A stretch of 43,443 nt of DNA from Jeotgalibaca caeni (GCF_028863945.1 NZ_JARBEA010000017.1:1-43443); one strand, 5' to 3'; shown: positions 15,814-24,438, counted from the stretch's first letter. Numbers and translations are program-made. The notes: a model not told the origin generated them from the sequence alone.

Positions 15814-16302
15814 ATGAAATACTATATCAAGCAAAAAGTTTTTTCATGGCGTGATCAGTTTACAGTGAAAGACGAAGCAGGAAATGACGTGTATTTTATC
15901 GAAGGAGAGCTCTTGTCCTGGGGTAAAAAGTTATACGTGAGAGATAGAAGTGGCAACGAAGTACTCTACATTCAACAAAATATCTGGAATTGGATGCCAA
16001 ATTACACGCTATTCATGCACGGACAAGAAGTTGCGACTGTGAAAAAAGAGCTGACTTTCTTGCGCCCACGTTATTCTATTCTTGGGCCGGATTGGGAAGT
16101 ATCAGGTAATGTTTGGGAACATGATTACGAAATATTGGAAGATGGTGACCTTGTTGCTTCTATTAACAAGGAATGGTTTACTTGGGGCGACTCTTACCAA
16201 CTGGATATCGCCGACGACAGCAACACCTTATTGGCTTTGGGAGTGATTATTACCATCGACTGCGTAATTGCAGCCCAACAAGCTGCTAATTCTAGCTCTT
16301 AA
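15814..16302 (+). CDS. LURP-one-related/YxjI-like protein
   Basis: 162 aa with the alternating beta-strand pattern of the tubby-like LURP-one family: YYIKQKVFSWRDQFTVKDEA, then repeated YFIEGELLSWGKKLYVRD-type strands and a C-terminal hydrophobic helix (LLALGVIITIDCVIAA). It resembles Bacillus YxjI. Function unknown; a membrane-linked role is inferred from scramblase-like relatives. Good GGAGGAG site 5 nt upstream. It ends at the second three-palindrome element. Confidence 0.85.
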   Translation: MKYYIKQKVFSWRDQFTVKDEAGNDVYFIEGELLSWGKKLYVRDRSGNEVLYIQQNIWNWMPNYTLFMHGQEVATVKKELTFLRPRYSILGPDWEVSGNVWEHDYEILEDGDLVASINKEWFTWGDSYQLDIADDSNTLLALGVIITIDCVIAAQQAANSSS

Positions 16303-16310
16303 AAAAAAAT

Positions 16311-16449
16311 GGTATGAGTGAGGCTCTAAAAAACTCCCACTCATACCAAAATCGTCAAAAACGTGCAAGTGAGCGTAAAAAAAAGCCTCACTCATACCAA
16401 AATCGTCGAAAGCGTTCAAGTGAGGCCTTTTCTAGACCCTCACTTGCAC
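16311..16449. repeat. Three-palindrome repeat element, copy B
   Basis: 139 bp: palindromes at 16311-16347 (37 bp), 16363-16398 and 16414-16449 with 15-bp linkers AAAATCGTCAAAAAC and AAAATCGTCGAAAGC. The first palindrome has GGTATGAGTG-type arms on both sides, and the last has CAAGTGAGG-type arms on both sides. Relative to copies A and C it is inverted on the map. It lies between convergent genes, 11 bp from the GH105 stop codon. An A-run precedes it at 16301-16309. Confidence 0.9.
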
Positions 16450-16460
16450 GCTGCTTTATT

Positions 16461-17567
16461 CTAGTCTTCTAAATACTCATATACAGCCATTGCGCCCAGC
16501 AAGAATGCTCCTACGCCATGTAAATCATCAGTTGAAGTTGGACGGTCTACATAATATTCATAGCTGCCTGCTGACGTACCGATACAAATACCATGCAGAT
16601 GCAAGTCATTGCCTGCTTCTTCTGTCATATGCTCGATTAATCCAGCATAACCGCGCAATAGGTTCTCTTTATATTCTTCACCAACGAACCCATAATGCAA
16701 TGCTTTCGCAATGGTATACAGATAGAGTGACGAGCTGGATGACTCGAGCCAGTTATCTTCGCGATCTCCCTTATCAACGATTTGATGCCATAGTCCGGTT
16801 TTCTCATCTTGGAACTTCACAACATTCTCTACATACTTCGCTACTTCTCCTGGCAATTCATTTTGCCCTTGATATTCATCGCCAATTGCTTCGATAATAT
16901 CAATCAAAGCAGTTCCATACCAGCCAACTGAACGTCCCCAGAATTCTGGTGAGCAGCCTGTTTCTTTGTCTGCCCATGGTTGAACTTTCTTCTCATCCCA
17001 TGCATGGAATAACAATCCCGTATTTGAATCTGTCATGTTCTTTCTCATCAAACGCTCTTGGTACAAGACGGTTTGAATCAAGTCTTTTTCATGGAATTGG
17101 TTCGCATATTTCACCAAAAACGGTCCAGCCATGAATAAGCCATCCAACCACATTTGGTATGGATATTTATCTTTATGCCAGAAACCATTCTCAGATGTGC
17201 GGTTAATGGTATCAATGATGGAACGTAGTTTACGGGCAGCAATCATGTATTTTTTATGTCCCGTCACTTCATGCAATTTAAACAGTAAGATACCAACTTG
17301 AATAGAATCCAATTGGTCGCGTTCATAGACAAAGTTTCCTTCATCATCAATCAACGCGTCGTAGTAGCCTTTAATATAGGTAAAGTACTCTTCATTCCCA
17401 GTCTCTTCCCACACACGTAGCATTCCTAATAGAAAAACACTTTGGTGATAATGGAAAGTCATGGCAGGCGGAAGTTCGCGCGGTGTGAATTTCTTCATCA
17501 ATGTGCGGCATGATTTCTCGGCAATCGCTAGAATTTGTTCCTTTGTTACTGTGATATTTGTCTCCAT
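16461..17567 (-). CDS. GH105 unsaturated rhamnogalacturonyl/galacturonyl hydrolase
   Basis: 368 aa, an (alpha/alpha)6-barrel glycosidase that removes 4,5-unsaturated uronic residues from pectin-lyase products. It matches YteR/YesR. Asp142 in MWLDGLFMAGPF and His188 in LLFHAWDE align with the catalytic Asp143 and His189 region of YteR. WGRSVGWYGTAL is also conserved. It has no signal peptide, so it is cytoplasmic. I prefer the ATG at 17567 with AGGAG 9 nt upstream; an adjacent in-frame TTG at 17570 is possible. Last gene of a permease-permease-binding protein-hydrolase operon, so that transporter probably carries unsaturated pectin oligosaccharides. Confidence 0.92.
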   Translation of the reverse strand: METNITVTKEQILAIAEKSCRTLMKKFTPRELPPAMTFHYHQSVFLLGMLRVWEETGNEEYFTYIKGYYDALIDDEGNFVYERDQLDSIQVGILLFKLHEVTGHKKYMIAARKLRSIIDTINRTSENGFWHKDKYPYQMWLDGLFMAGPFLVKYANQFHEKDLIQTVLYQERLMRKNMTDSNTGLLFHAWDEKKVQPWADKETGCSPEFWGRSVGWYGTALIDIIEAIGDEYQGQNELPGEVAKYVENVVKFQDEKTGLWHQIVDKGDREDNWLESSSSSLYLYTIAKALHYGFVGEEYKENLLRGYAGLIEHMTEEAGNDLHLHGICIGTSAGSYEYYVDRPTSTDDLHGVGAFLLGAMAVYEYLED

Positions 17568-17589
17568 CAATCTTCTCTCCTATATAAAA

Positions 17590-17620
17590 CAGAAGGCTGG
17601 AACGAATGCCCCAGCCGCTG
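17590..17620 (-). terminator. Intercistronic hairpin after the binding-protein gene
   Basis: Minus strand CAGCGGCTGG pairs with CCAGCCTTCTG around a 10-nt loop and is followed by TTTTATAT. It lies between the binding-protein stop codon and the GH105 ribosome binding site. This probably attenuates GH105 expression or stabilises the upstream mRNA. Confidence 0.65.
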
Positions 17621-17637
17621 TTATTTTGTTAAAAATC

Positions 17638-19002
17638 TTAGTTAAACGCTTCAGCGTACTTAGCAGCTGATGCTTCAATTGATTCTGCCCATTCAGCTAA
17701 GAACTCTTCAACTGTAGTGTCTCCAGCCATTACGGATTGGATTCCTGAGTCTACTTGGTTGTCTAGAATAGAGCGGTAGTCTGGTAGGTAGAATGGTGGC
17801 TCATACAAAGCTGTATTTTCATCATCATACACAGAGAACGCTACGTTCAAGTGTTGTGAATTTTTTAGCCATTCTTCTTCCATTACATCGCTATTTGTTG
17901 GAATTTGACCAACTTCTTGGTTCCATAAGCTTTGGCTCTCTGCATTGTTTGCAAATTCAACAAAGCGGAATGCTTCATCTGGGTTTTCTGAACCAGCAAA
18001 GATGGATACGCCGATTGTGTTTCCACCTTCTGCTACGTAGTTTCCTTCTTTAGATATTGGTAGTGGAATTGCTTCAAATTGATCTTCTTCTAATGCTTCA
18101 CTATGTTCACCGTATGAACCGATGTTGTGGTGAACCATTGCTGCTTTACCTGTGTCAAAAGTTGCTACCATTTCTTTGTAACCGTTCGTGATGTCACTTT
18201 GTGGTGTATTCTTTTGGTACATAGCAAAGTATTTTTCCAAGAACTCTTTGTGTGCTGGATCGTCAACAGTTGCTTCTCCATCTTCTGTTACATATTCAGT
18301 AATTCCTGAGTATGCATACATCAAACGTTGCAATTGCAAGGCTCCGCCTGCACCGCCACGAATCGTAAATCCGTATAGGTCATCTGTTGTCATCGTATCA
18401 ACTGCACTGAAGAAGTCATCCCATGTTTTTGGTGCTTCTACGCCAGCTTCCTTAAACAAGTCTTCCCGAATCCAAATGATATCCAAGTTTTGTGTGTAAG
18501 GAATTCCGTATAGTTGACCGTCGTTAACGATTTTTTTGTTAAATTCAATTGCGCCTTCATTGATTTTTCCGTTTAATTCAGAATCAGCGAAGTACTCATC
18601 AAGCGGTAATAATGCCTCGCGGATGGAATACTCAGGCAACCAGCTTGTTTGCAAGGATGCTATGTCTGGTACATCGTTTGCTGCGATTGCAGCATCAAAT
18701 TTTGATTTTGCATCGTCTTTTGGCAGACCAAAGTACTCAACATTGACGTCTGGATTTTCTTCTTCAAAACGTTCAATAATTTCTTCCCAAATCGGTGTTC
18801 TTTGCGGACCAGCATTTTCATCCCAGAAAGAGATGGTTACTTGTTCACCGGACGCTTCTTGCGATGTAGCAGATCCTGTTTCGGACTGCGCAGTACTGCC
18901 ACTGTTCTCACTCTCTGTATCTGCAGCGGAATTTCCACATGCAGCTAAAAGGAAAGCACTGGATAAGGAGAGAGCTAGAAATCTTTTTTTACTGAACAAC
19001 AT
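17638..19002 (-). CDS. Extracellular oligosaccharide-binding lipoprotein (family 1 solute-binding protein)
   Basis: 454 aa. The signal peptide ends in LLAAC with Cys22 lipidated. A Ser/Glu-rich linker (about 25-53) precedes the binding domain starting at VTISFWDENAGPQ. Substrate receptor of the CUT1 importer formed with the two permeases upstream. Linkage to GH105 and a YesMN-type system suggests a pectin or rhamnogalacturonan oligosaccharide as ligand, an inference from context. AGGAGG lies 10 nt before the ATG. Confidence 0.9.
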   Translation of the reverse strand: MLFSKKRFLALSLSSAFLLAACGNSAADTESENSGSTAQSETGSATSQEASGEQVTISFWDENAGPQRTPIWEEIIERFEEENPDVNVEYFGLPKDDAKSKFDAAIAANDVPDIASLQTSWLPEYSIREALLPLDEYFADSELNGKINEGAIEFNKKIVNDGQLYGIPYTQNLDIIWIREDLFKEAGVEAPKTWDDFFSAVDTMTTDDLYGFTIRGGAGGALQLQRLMYAYSGITEYVTEDGEATVDDPAHKEFLEKYFAMYQKNTPQSDITNGYKEMVATFDTGKAAMVHHNIGSYGEHSEALEEDQFEAIPLPISKEGNYVAEGGNTIGVSIFAGSENPDEAFRFVEFANNAESQSLWNQEVGQIPTNSDVMEEEWLKNSQHLNVAFSVYDDENTALYEPPFYLPDYRSILDNQVDSGIQSVMAGDTTVEEFLAEWAESIEASAAKYAEAFN

Positions 19003-19025
19003 ATTTTTCTTACCTCCTATTTATA

Positions 19026-19862
19026 TTAGCCTTTTACGGCTCCGCCCATCCCATTAACTAGGTGTTTTTGGGCGATTGAGAACAAGATAATGGATGGAAT
19101 TAATGCAATAATACTTCCTGCTGCTAAAGCACCATAGTTGACGTTAAATTCGCCCATCATGAAGCTTAATCCAACTGGTAATGTGAATTTCGCTTGATTG
19201 TTAGTTAGCATCAAAGCTAGCAAGAACTCATTCCAAGAGTATACGAAGATATTCACACTCGTTGCGACAATCCCTGGTAATAGCAATGGGAAAATAACTT
19301 TTACCAATGTTTGGAAGCGGGTCGCTCCATCGATCGAAGCCGCTTCTTCTAACTCGCGTGGGATATTCGCGATAAAACCACTCATCAAGATTGCGTTAAA
19401 CGGCACTTGTGCAGCTGAATAAATCAAAACAAGTGATAGTGGGTTACTAATCAAACCTAAGTTACTGAAAATAATGAACAATGGAATAACCAACATAGAA
19501 CGAGGAATGAATTGTGTCATCAAAAGAACAAGCATGAAGACACGTTTTCCTTTGAATTCATAACGTCCAAGTGCATATCCAGATAAGATGGATAGGGTTA
19601 CCGTTACAACCACTGTCCAGAAACCAACATTGATACTGTTTCCAAAATACGATTCAAAACCAACATCTGACCAAGCACTTACGAAGTTGTCTAAGGTAAA
19701 GTTACCAGGGAAATATTGGACCGGAGTTTTAATAATATCCCCTTCCGGTTTCAACGCTGTATTTAAGGTCCAGTAAATCGGGAAGACCGTCCATAAAAGC
19801 ATCAAGGCCATTGGAAGTTGGAATGTTAGAAAACGATCGAGTTTTTTATTTGCTGTAAACAT
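19026..19862 (-). CDS. CUT1 sugar ABC transporter permease (MalG/YtcP-like)
   Basis: 278 aa with six predicted membrane helices. The EAA loop is RELEEAASIDGATRFQTLVKVIFPLLLPG in the second half. The AGGAGG site lies within the last codons of the upstream permease gene, and only 2 bases separate the genes, so translation is probably coupled. Partner of the permease at 19865-20797. Confidence 0.92.
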   Translation of the reverse strand: MFTANKKLDRFLTFQLPMALMLLWTVFPIYWTLNTALKPEGDIIKTPVQYFPGNFTLDNFVSAWSDVGFESYFGNSINVGFWTVVVTVTLSILSGYALGRYEFKGKRVFMLVLLMTQFIPRSMLVIPLFIIFSNLGLISNPLSLVLIYSAAQVPFNAILMSGFIANIPRELEEAASIDGATRFQTLVKVIFPLLLPGIVATSVNIFVYSWNEFLLALMLTNNQAKFTLPVGLSFMMGEFNVNYGALAAGSIIALIPSIILFSIAQKHLVNGMGGAVKG

Positions 19863-19864
19863 TC

Positions 19865-20797
19865 TTATGCCTCCTCAAATTTCGAAATCTTCAAGTAAAT
19901 CGCTGCGATCACCGTTAGGATGACAAATGCCACGATGGTCAATGCAGATCCATAACCAAAGTTCGTTCCGTGAACGGCTGTATTGGCAATATACATCGCG
20001 TATGTCATGGTGGAGTCTGCTGGGCCGCCCCCAGTCAAGTTATACAGCAAGTCTACGTTGTTGAATTCCCATACGGAACGTAACAAAGTTGTTAGAACAA
20101 TCGTACGTTTCAATTGAGGAAGTGTAATATAGAATAACTGTTGACTACGAGAAGCACCGTCAACACGAGCAGCTTCATATAAATCTTCTGGAATACTTTG
20201 TAATGATGCAAGGAGTGTTACCGCAAAGAACGGAATTCCACGCCATAATTCCGCAATAACCACTGCGATGAAGGCACTGGTTGTGCTTGCTAAGAACGCT
20301 ACCGGACGATCGATAATGCCAAGTCGCATCAGAATATCATTGAAGACACCCATATGTTCGTTGTACATCAACATCCACATTACAGATGTTAGTACCCCGG
20401 AAATTGCCCACGGGATAAATGCTACGGCACGAACAAGTCCTCTTAACTTAAACGTTTGGTTTAGTAACAAAGCAAACCCTAATCCAAAAATCAATTGCAA
20501 GGAAACTTGGGAAAGTACCCATTTCGCACTATTTGCTAGAGCTGGCAAGAACATCTTGTCATTTGTAAAAATTTGAATATAGTTGTCCAACCCAGCAAAG
20601 CCATCATAAAAAGGTGCTGATATGTCATAGTGTTGGAAGCTGTAATAGAAAACGGTTAACATTGGGTAAAATAGAAAAGCAGCAATCATAATAAGCGTTG
20701 GTGCGATAAGTGCATAAGGGACCCAATTCATTTTTTTCTTTTTCTTCGATTGAGTTCCTACATTTACTTTTTTAGATGTATTAATAGTTTGTTCCAT
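19865..20797 (-). CDS. CUT1 sugar ABC transporter permease (MalF/LplB-like)
   Basis: 310 aa. A basic tail (KKKKKMNW) leads into helix 1 (VPYALIAPTLIMIAAFLFYP). The EAA loop is PEDLYEAARVDGASRSQQLFYITLP. I chose the ATG at 20797 with AGGAGGGG 5 nt upstream. The frame stays open for another 96 codons to 21085, but that part is the promoter region and the three-palindrome element translated by chance. First gene of the GH105 operon, with its promoter at about 20861. Confidence 0.93.
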   Translation of the reverse strand: MEQTINTSKKVNVGTQSKKKKKMNWVPYALIAPTLIMIAAFLFYPMLTVFYYSFQHYDISAPFYDGFAGLDNYIQIFTNDKMFLPALANSAKWVLSQVSLQLIFGLGFALLLNQTFKLRGLVRAVAFIPWAISGVLTSVMWMLMYNEHMGVFNDILMRLGIIDRPVAFLASTTSAFIAVVIAELWRGIPFFAVTLLASLQSIPEDLYEAARVDGASRSQQLFYITLPQLKRTIVLTTLLRSVWEFNNVDLLYNLTGGGPADSTMTYAMYIANTAVHGTNFGYGSALTIVAFVILTVIAAIYLKISKFEEA

Positions 20798-20824
20798 AAT
20801 TTCCCCTCCTAATGAAAAGGATAC

Positions 20825-20840
20825 CAGAAAGCGTTTCCTT
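20825..20840 (-). promoter_or_regulatory. Candidate cre site in the GH105 operon leader
   Basis: The minus-strand core AGGAAACGCTTTCT matches cre TGNAANCGNWNNCA except for the first and last positions. It lies about 14-29 bases downstream of the predicted transcription start, a common road-block position for CcpA. Confidence 0.4.
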
Positions 20841-20860
20841 GAGATATTCATTATTTTTCG

Positions 20861-20866
20861 ATTATA
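20861..20866 (-). promoter_or_regulatory. -10 element of the GH105 transporter operon
   Basis: TATAAT on the minus strand. No recognisable -35 lies 15-19 bp upstream, which is what an activator-dependent promoter looks like. The neighbouring AraC-type response regulator is the obvious candidate activator. Confidence 0.5.
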
Positions 20867-20947
20867 CTCTAAAAATTTAAGTTGTTTGGAATCGGTACCA
20901 ATATTGCAAGATAAACAAAGGTAGCGGATGCAAAAAAAAGACAGAAC

Positions 20948-21085
20948 GTGCAAGTGGGGGCTAAAAAGCCACCCCACTTGCACGTTCCTAGCCATTTTGG
21001 TATGAGTGAAAATTTTTTTGAAGCTCACTTGCACGCTTTTGACGATTTTGGTATAAGTGAGCGATTTTTTAATGCTCACTTGCAC
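20948..21085. repeat. Three-palindrome repeat element, copy C
   Basis: 138 bp: palindromes at 20948-20983, 20999-21034 and 21050-21085 (36 bp each) with 15-bp linkers at 20984-20998 and 21035-21049. The first has perfect arms GTGCAAGTGGGG and CCCCACTTGCAC with an inner GGCT/AGCC pairing. It lies 12 bp after the stop codon of the response regulator gene and upstream of the transporter promoter. Same map orientation as copy A. Confidence 0.9.
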
Positions 21086-21097
21086 GTTTCTTCATTA

Positions 21098-22585
21098 TTA
21101 TTGATTTTTCTTGCGATATTCAATCGGCGTTTCGCCTGTGTACTTTTTGAAAGAACTACTGAAGTAATGCGGGTTTAAATACCCTACCCGTTCTGCAATT
21201 TCATATGTCTTTGACATGGTTGTGCGCAAGAGTTCTTTTGCTTCTTCCATACGCATTTCGAGCAGATACTCGGTGAAGTTCCTTCCTGTTTCAGACTTAA
21301 ATAAGTTACTCAAGTAAGGAGAGGTAATGTGAATTTGATTGGCTAATGTAACAAGTGAAAGGTCGGGTTCATGGTAATGTTCCCTCATATAAGCAATCGC
21401 CTGTTGAACCAGGGAATTGGATTGCGTGTGCCATTGCTGTTTCTTTAATTCTTCTTCCCACCGTTCCACTAATGGTTCAATAACGGAAAAAATGGTAGAA
21501 GTTTGATTGGCTTGCAGAACTTGTTGGCTGACTTCATATATATTAACTTGATCAGCCTCTTCTTTGACCGTGCGATTCAGCACGGAAGAAAGATACATGA
21601 CCAGGTTAAAGGATAATCGCTTCGCTTCTGCAACTAGGAGTGGCTGAGTGCGCAACATTCCTAGAAATGCTTTCGTTCGCTCCAGTACATCATAGTCGCT
21701 CTGTGACTCAGCGAATCCACGTGGCTCCTCTGTCTCCCCACTTTGATAGCCTTCAATTTTCTTCTTCTCCATCTTTATTTTTGCCTCTAGGAATGCAGTT
21801 TCCAAGTCCTGCATCTCACTATAGACTGTAGAAGAGGAGAGATATACGGTATCCGTTAGTTCTTGAGACAATTCAGTAAGCATCTCTTCGGCTAACTCCT
21901 CAACCCACCCTTGATCGATAGGATCGACAGACAGCAGCACAAAGGCTTCATTGTTTTGATAGGCTAGCACTTCTATCTCGTTTGAACGCTGCCACTTCGA
22001 TAGATAAGTATACAAAGGTTTCTGTCCCCGATAATCCGGAACCGCTACATGCACCACACGGAAATTCGGTCCAGACAAGAAAACATTCAAATGAAATAAT
22101 TCTTGTTGAATATCAATCTGCATTTCTGGATGTGGATGGAACAGGACTTGCGTCACGAACCGTTGCTGCAACAATGGGATCGATTCAAGCAAGCGCTCGT
22201 TCTTCTCAAACTCTTGGCTCCAGAAAGCCAGCGCCTTTTCAGCTTTTTCAAACAGTTCTTCCTGTTGAACAGGTTTCAACAAATAATCATCGGATTTCAG
22301 CAACATCGCTTCCCGGACGTACTCAAAATCATCATACCCCGTTAAAAAGATAAGACGGACATGGTTGTCAAAGGCACGCAATTCTTTTGCAAATGTGATT
22401 CCATCCATAAACGGCATATTGATATCTGTTACCACTAAATGTGGCCTTGTCTCTTTAATCACTTCAAGGGCTTGTTGGCCATCAGCAGCTTCTCCCACTA
22501 CTTCCGCACCAATTTTATGCCATTCCGACTGGACGATTGCGCGACGGATGATTCGGTCATCTTCTACTACCACGACTCTATACAA
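21098..22585 (-). CDS. YesN-like response regulator, AraC-type
   Basis: 495 aa. An N-terminal receiver domain has Asp9-Asp10 and phospho-acceptor Asp54 in VVTDINMPFMDG, with Lys in LLKPVQQEE. A long middle region follows. The C-terminal pair of AraC helix-turn-helices (from about residue 400) contains LVTLANQIHITSPYLSNLFKSETGRNF and YEIAERVGYLNPHYFSSSFKKYTGETP. TTG start with GGAGG 8 nt upstream, overlapping the sensor kinase gene by 8 bases. It most likely activates the adjacent GH105 transporter operon, as YesN-type regulators do near pectin genes. Copy C follows its stop codon. Confidence 0.92.
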   Translation of the reverse strand: MYRVVVVEDDRIIRRAIVQSEWHKIGAEVVGEAADGQQALEVIKETRPHLVVTDINMPFMDGITFAKELRAFDNHVRLIFLTGYDDFEYVREAMLLKSDDYLLKPVQQEELFEKAEKALAFWSQEFEKNERLLESIPLLQQRFVTQVLFHPHPEMQIDIQQELFHLNVFLSGPNFRVVHVAVPDYRGQKPLYTYLSKWQRSNEIEVLAYQNNEAFVLLSVDPIDQGWVEELAEEMLTELSQELTDTVYLSSSTVYSEMQDLETAFLEAKIKMEKKKIEGYQSGETEEPRGFAESQSDYDVLERTKAFLGMLRTQPLLVAEAKRLSFNLVMYLSSVLNRTVKEEADQVNIYEVSQQVLQANQTSTIFSVIEPLVERWEEELKKQQWHTQSNSLVQQAIAYMREHYHEPDLSLVTLANQIHITSPYLSNLFKSETGRNFTEYLLEMRMEEAKELLRTTMSKTYEIAERVGYLNPHYFSSSFKKYTGETPIEYRKKNQ

Positions 22586-24353
22586 CGTAATCTCCTCCTT
22601 TTAACTTCGGAATCTTCACGGAAACACGGGTATACTTCCCTACTTCACTTTCCATACGCAATCCATATTGATTACCATAACGGTTTTTCAAACGAATGTC
22701 CACGCTACGCAATCCCACTCCTGTTTCTTCATTATTACTACCTAAATAAGGGGTATGAATCTCTGCTTGAATACGAGCTAGTTTCTCTGATTCGATTCCT
22801 TGGCCGTTGTCTTCTACATAAAGTAAGAGGCCTTCTGGTATTTCTTCGCAACCAACTCGAATCAGTCCTTGTTCGCGGTCATTCATTACCCCATGATAAA
22901 TAGCGTTTTCAACTAACGGCTGCAAGGTCAACTTCACAACTAGGTAATCGTGCCACTCTTCCGGAATATTAATTTCATATTGGAAGAAGTCGCCATAACG
23001 CATCTCCATCATGTACAAGTAGCTTTCGATGTTTTTTAGTTCTTCTCTTATTGGAATAATTTCTTTCCCCCGGCTCAAACTTGTTCTGAAAAAATCAGAC
23101 AACTTACTGATCATCTGGCTGGCTTCTTTATTCATGCCCATATCACACAAGCCTTTAATGGAAAATAAAGTATTGTATAGGAAATGCGGACTAATCTGCG
23201 CATGAAGCAAAGCTACCTCTAACTCCAGTTTCTCATTTTGTTGAGCGGTCATCTGCTCGATCAGATAAACATTTCGATCGGTCAGGGAGTTATACGTTGT
23301 ATAGAGGACGGCCAGCTCCTCTGGCATGTCTTCCGGCCACTGCAATTTTTCATGGTAACTTTCTGTGGTCATCATGCTGTCTGCTAATTGTTCAATTGGG
23401 ATCGAGATATAACGGCGAATGGTACGAATCATGATGGCGATCAGAAACGCTAATAAAAAGGAAAGAATCACAAATAGCAACAGCATCCAAGCATTCAAAT
23501 CGAATAAGCTCTGCTTCGGCGTTACTAAAACTACGCCCCATTTATTCGTGCCTAACTGCGAATATCGAACCAAATACGGGCTCAAATTCCTCAAGTTTAT
23601 TTCTTCCGCTTCCCTCGTTAGTTCCCCAGCTTGATACTGTTCATAGATCACAGCATCGAGCGCTGGATGGTGTGGCGCATCTGGCGAAACAAAGTAGCCC
23701 TCTTCCGAAAGCAGCATCATATAACTGCCTTGACTTGCCAAATCCGTTAACGTCCGTTCAATAAAGGAGGTCTTCAGATTCATGACAAACACACCCGCTG
23801 GTTCGCCGTTTGTGGTTTCAAGAAGATGTACGATGGATTGCACAGGTTGATCTCGGTTAAAAATAGGATCGATGTGATTATTCCTCCAATAATATCCTTC
23901 TCTAGACGTTGTAGGCGGCGGATAAAAAGCCTCTGCTTCAAAGGATGGTCTCATTTCTTGTTGCTCGCTATGAGCGATTTCATATGTATCGTTAATATTA
24001 ATGTAAATGGAATCAACAAAAGAAGCATTGCGCTGATATACATATTCCACTTCTTCTGACAACTGTAGATAAAGTTGCGGCGATGGATTAGTCGAATCAG
24101 CTAGGCGCTGCACAGTCAGATTTTGTGAAAGTCGATAGAACTGTTCAAAAATGTCCTTATAAAGAAAAGATAAATATTCCATCTTTTGATTCAAGACGCT
24201 GTCCATCGTTTCTGCTGTGTTTTGATTGACTTGATTATTGGCAACGAGATAAATGATAGATCCGGCAAGTAACAAGAACGACGTGATAAACAAGACATAG
24301 AATGTGTTTATCGTGGAACTTAGGGAACGAAATAATTTTTTACGCAAGTTCAA
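22578..24353 (-). CDS. YesM-like sensor histidine kinase
   Basis: 591 aa. TM1 lies at about 17-37. A large extracellular sensor domain of Cache type (about 40-280) contains the YYWRNNHIDPIF region, and TM2 is at about 285-310. A HAMP segment precedes the His_kinase box ALLHAQISPHFLYNTLFSIK (phospho-His in SPHFLYN). The HATPase domain has LVENAIYHG, DNGQGI and GVGLRSVDIRLKNRYG. TTG start with GAGGAGG 6-7 nt upstream. Co-transcribed with the response regulator. It should sense an extracellular saccharide or the loaded binding protein. Confidence 0.93.
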   Translation of the reverse strand: MNLRKKLFRSLSSTINTFYVLFITSFLLLAGSIIYLVANNQVNQNTAETMDSVLNQKMEYLSFLYKDIFEQFYRLSQNLTVQRLADSTNPSPQLYLQLSEEVEYVYQRNASFVDSIYININDTYEIAHSEQQEMRPSFEAEAFYPPPTTSREGYYWRNNHIDPIFNRDQPVQSIVHLLETTNGEPAGVFVMNLKTSFIERTLTDLASQGSYMMLLSEEGYFVSPDAPHHPALDAVIYEQYQAGELTREAEEINLRNLSPYLVRYSQLGTNKWGVVLVTPKQSLFDLNAWMLLLFVILSFLLAFLIAIMIRTIRRYISIPIEQLADSMMTTESYHEKLQWPEDMPEELAVLYTTYNSLTDRNVYLIEQMTAQQNEKLELEVALLHAQISPHFLYNTLFSIKGLCDMGMNKEASQMISKLSDFFRTSLSRGKEIIPIREELKNIESYLYMMEMRYGDFFQYEINIPEEWHDYLVVKLTLQPLVENAIYHGVMNDREQGLIRVGCEEIPEGLLLYVEDNGQGIESEKLARIQAEIHTPYLGSNNEETGVGLRSVDIRLKNRYGNQYGLRMESEVGKYTRVSVKIPKLKGGDYVV

Positions 24354-24373
24354 CCTTTTTCCTCCTCTTTGGT

Positions 24374-24387
24374 TGTGTGCGCTCTCA
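24374..24387 (-). promoter_or_regulatory. Candidate cre site before the sensor kinase gene
   Basis: Minus-strand TGAGAGCGCACACA fits cre TGNAANCGNWNNCA with one mismatch. It lies just downstream of a TACAAT -10-like hexamer and upstream of the ribosome binding site. Confidence 0.4.
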
Positions 24388-24438
24388 TGCTTATTTATTG
24401 TACCACAATTTTTGTAATATTTTAGAGGAAATTATAAA

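Noticed and set aside
20798-21085. N-terminal extension of the CUT1 permease (residues 1-96 of the long frame)
   Set aside because: It is the promoter, a cre-like site and repeat copy C translated by chance. The ATG at 20797 has a strong ribosome binding site and the normal N-terminus.
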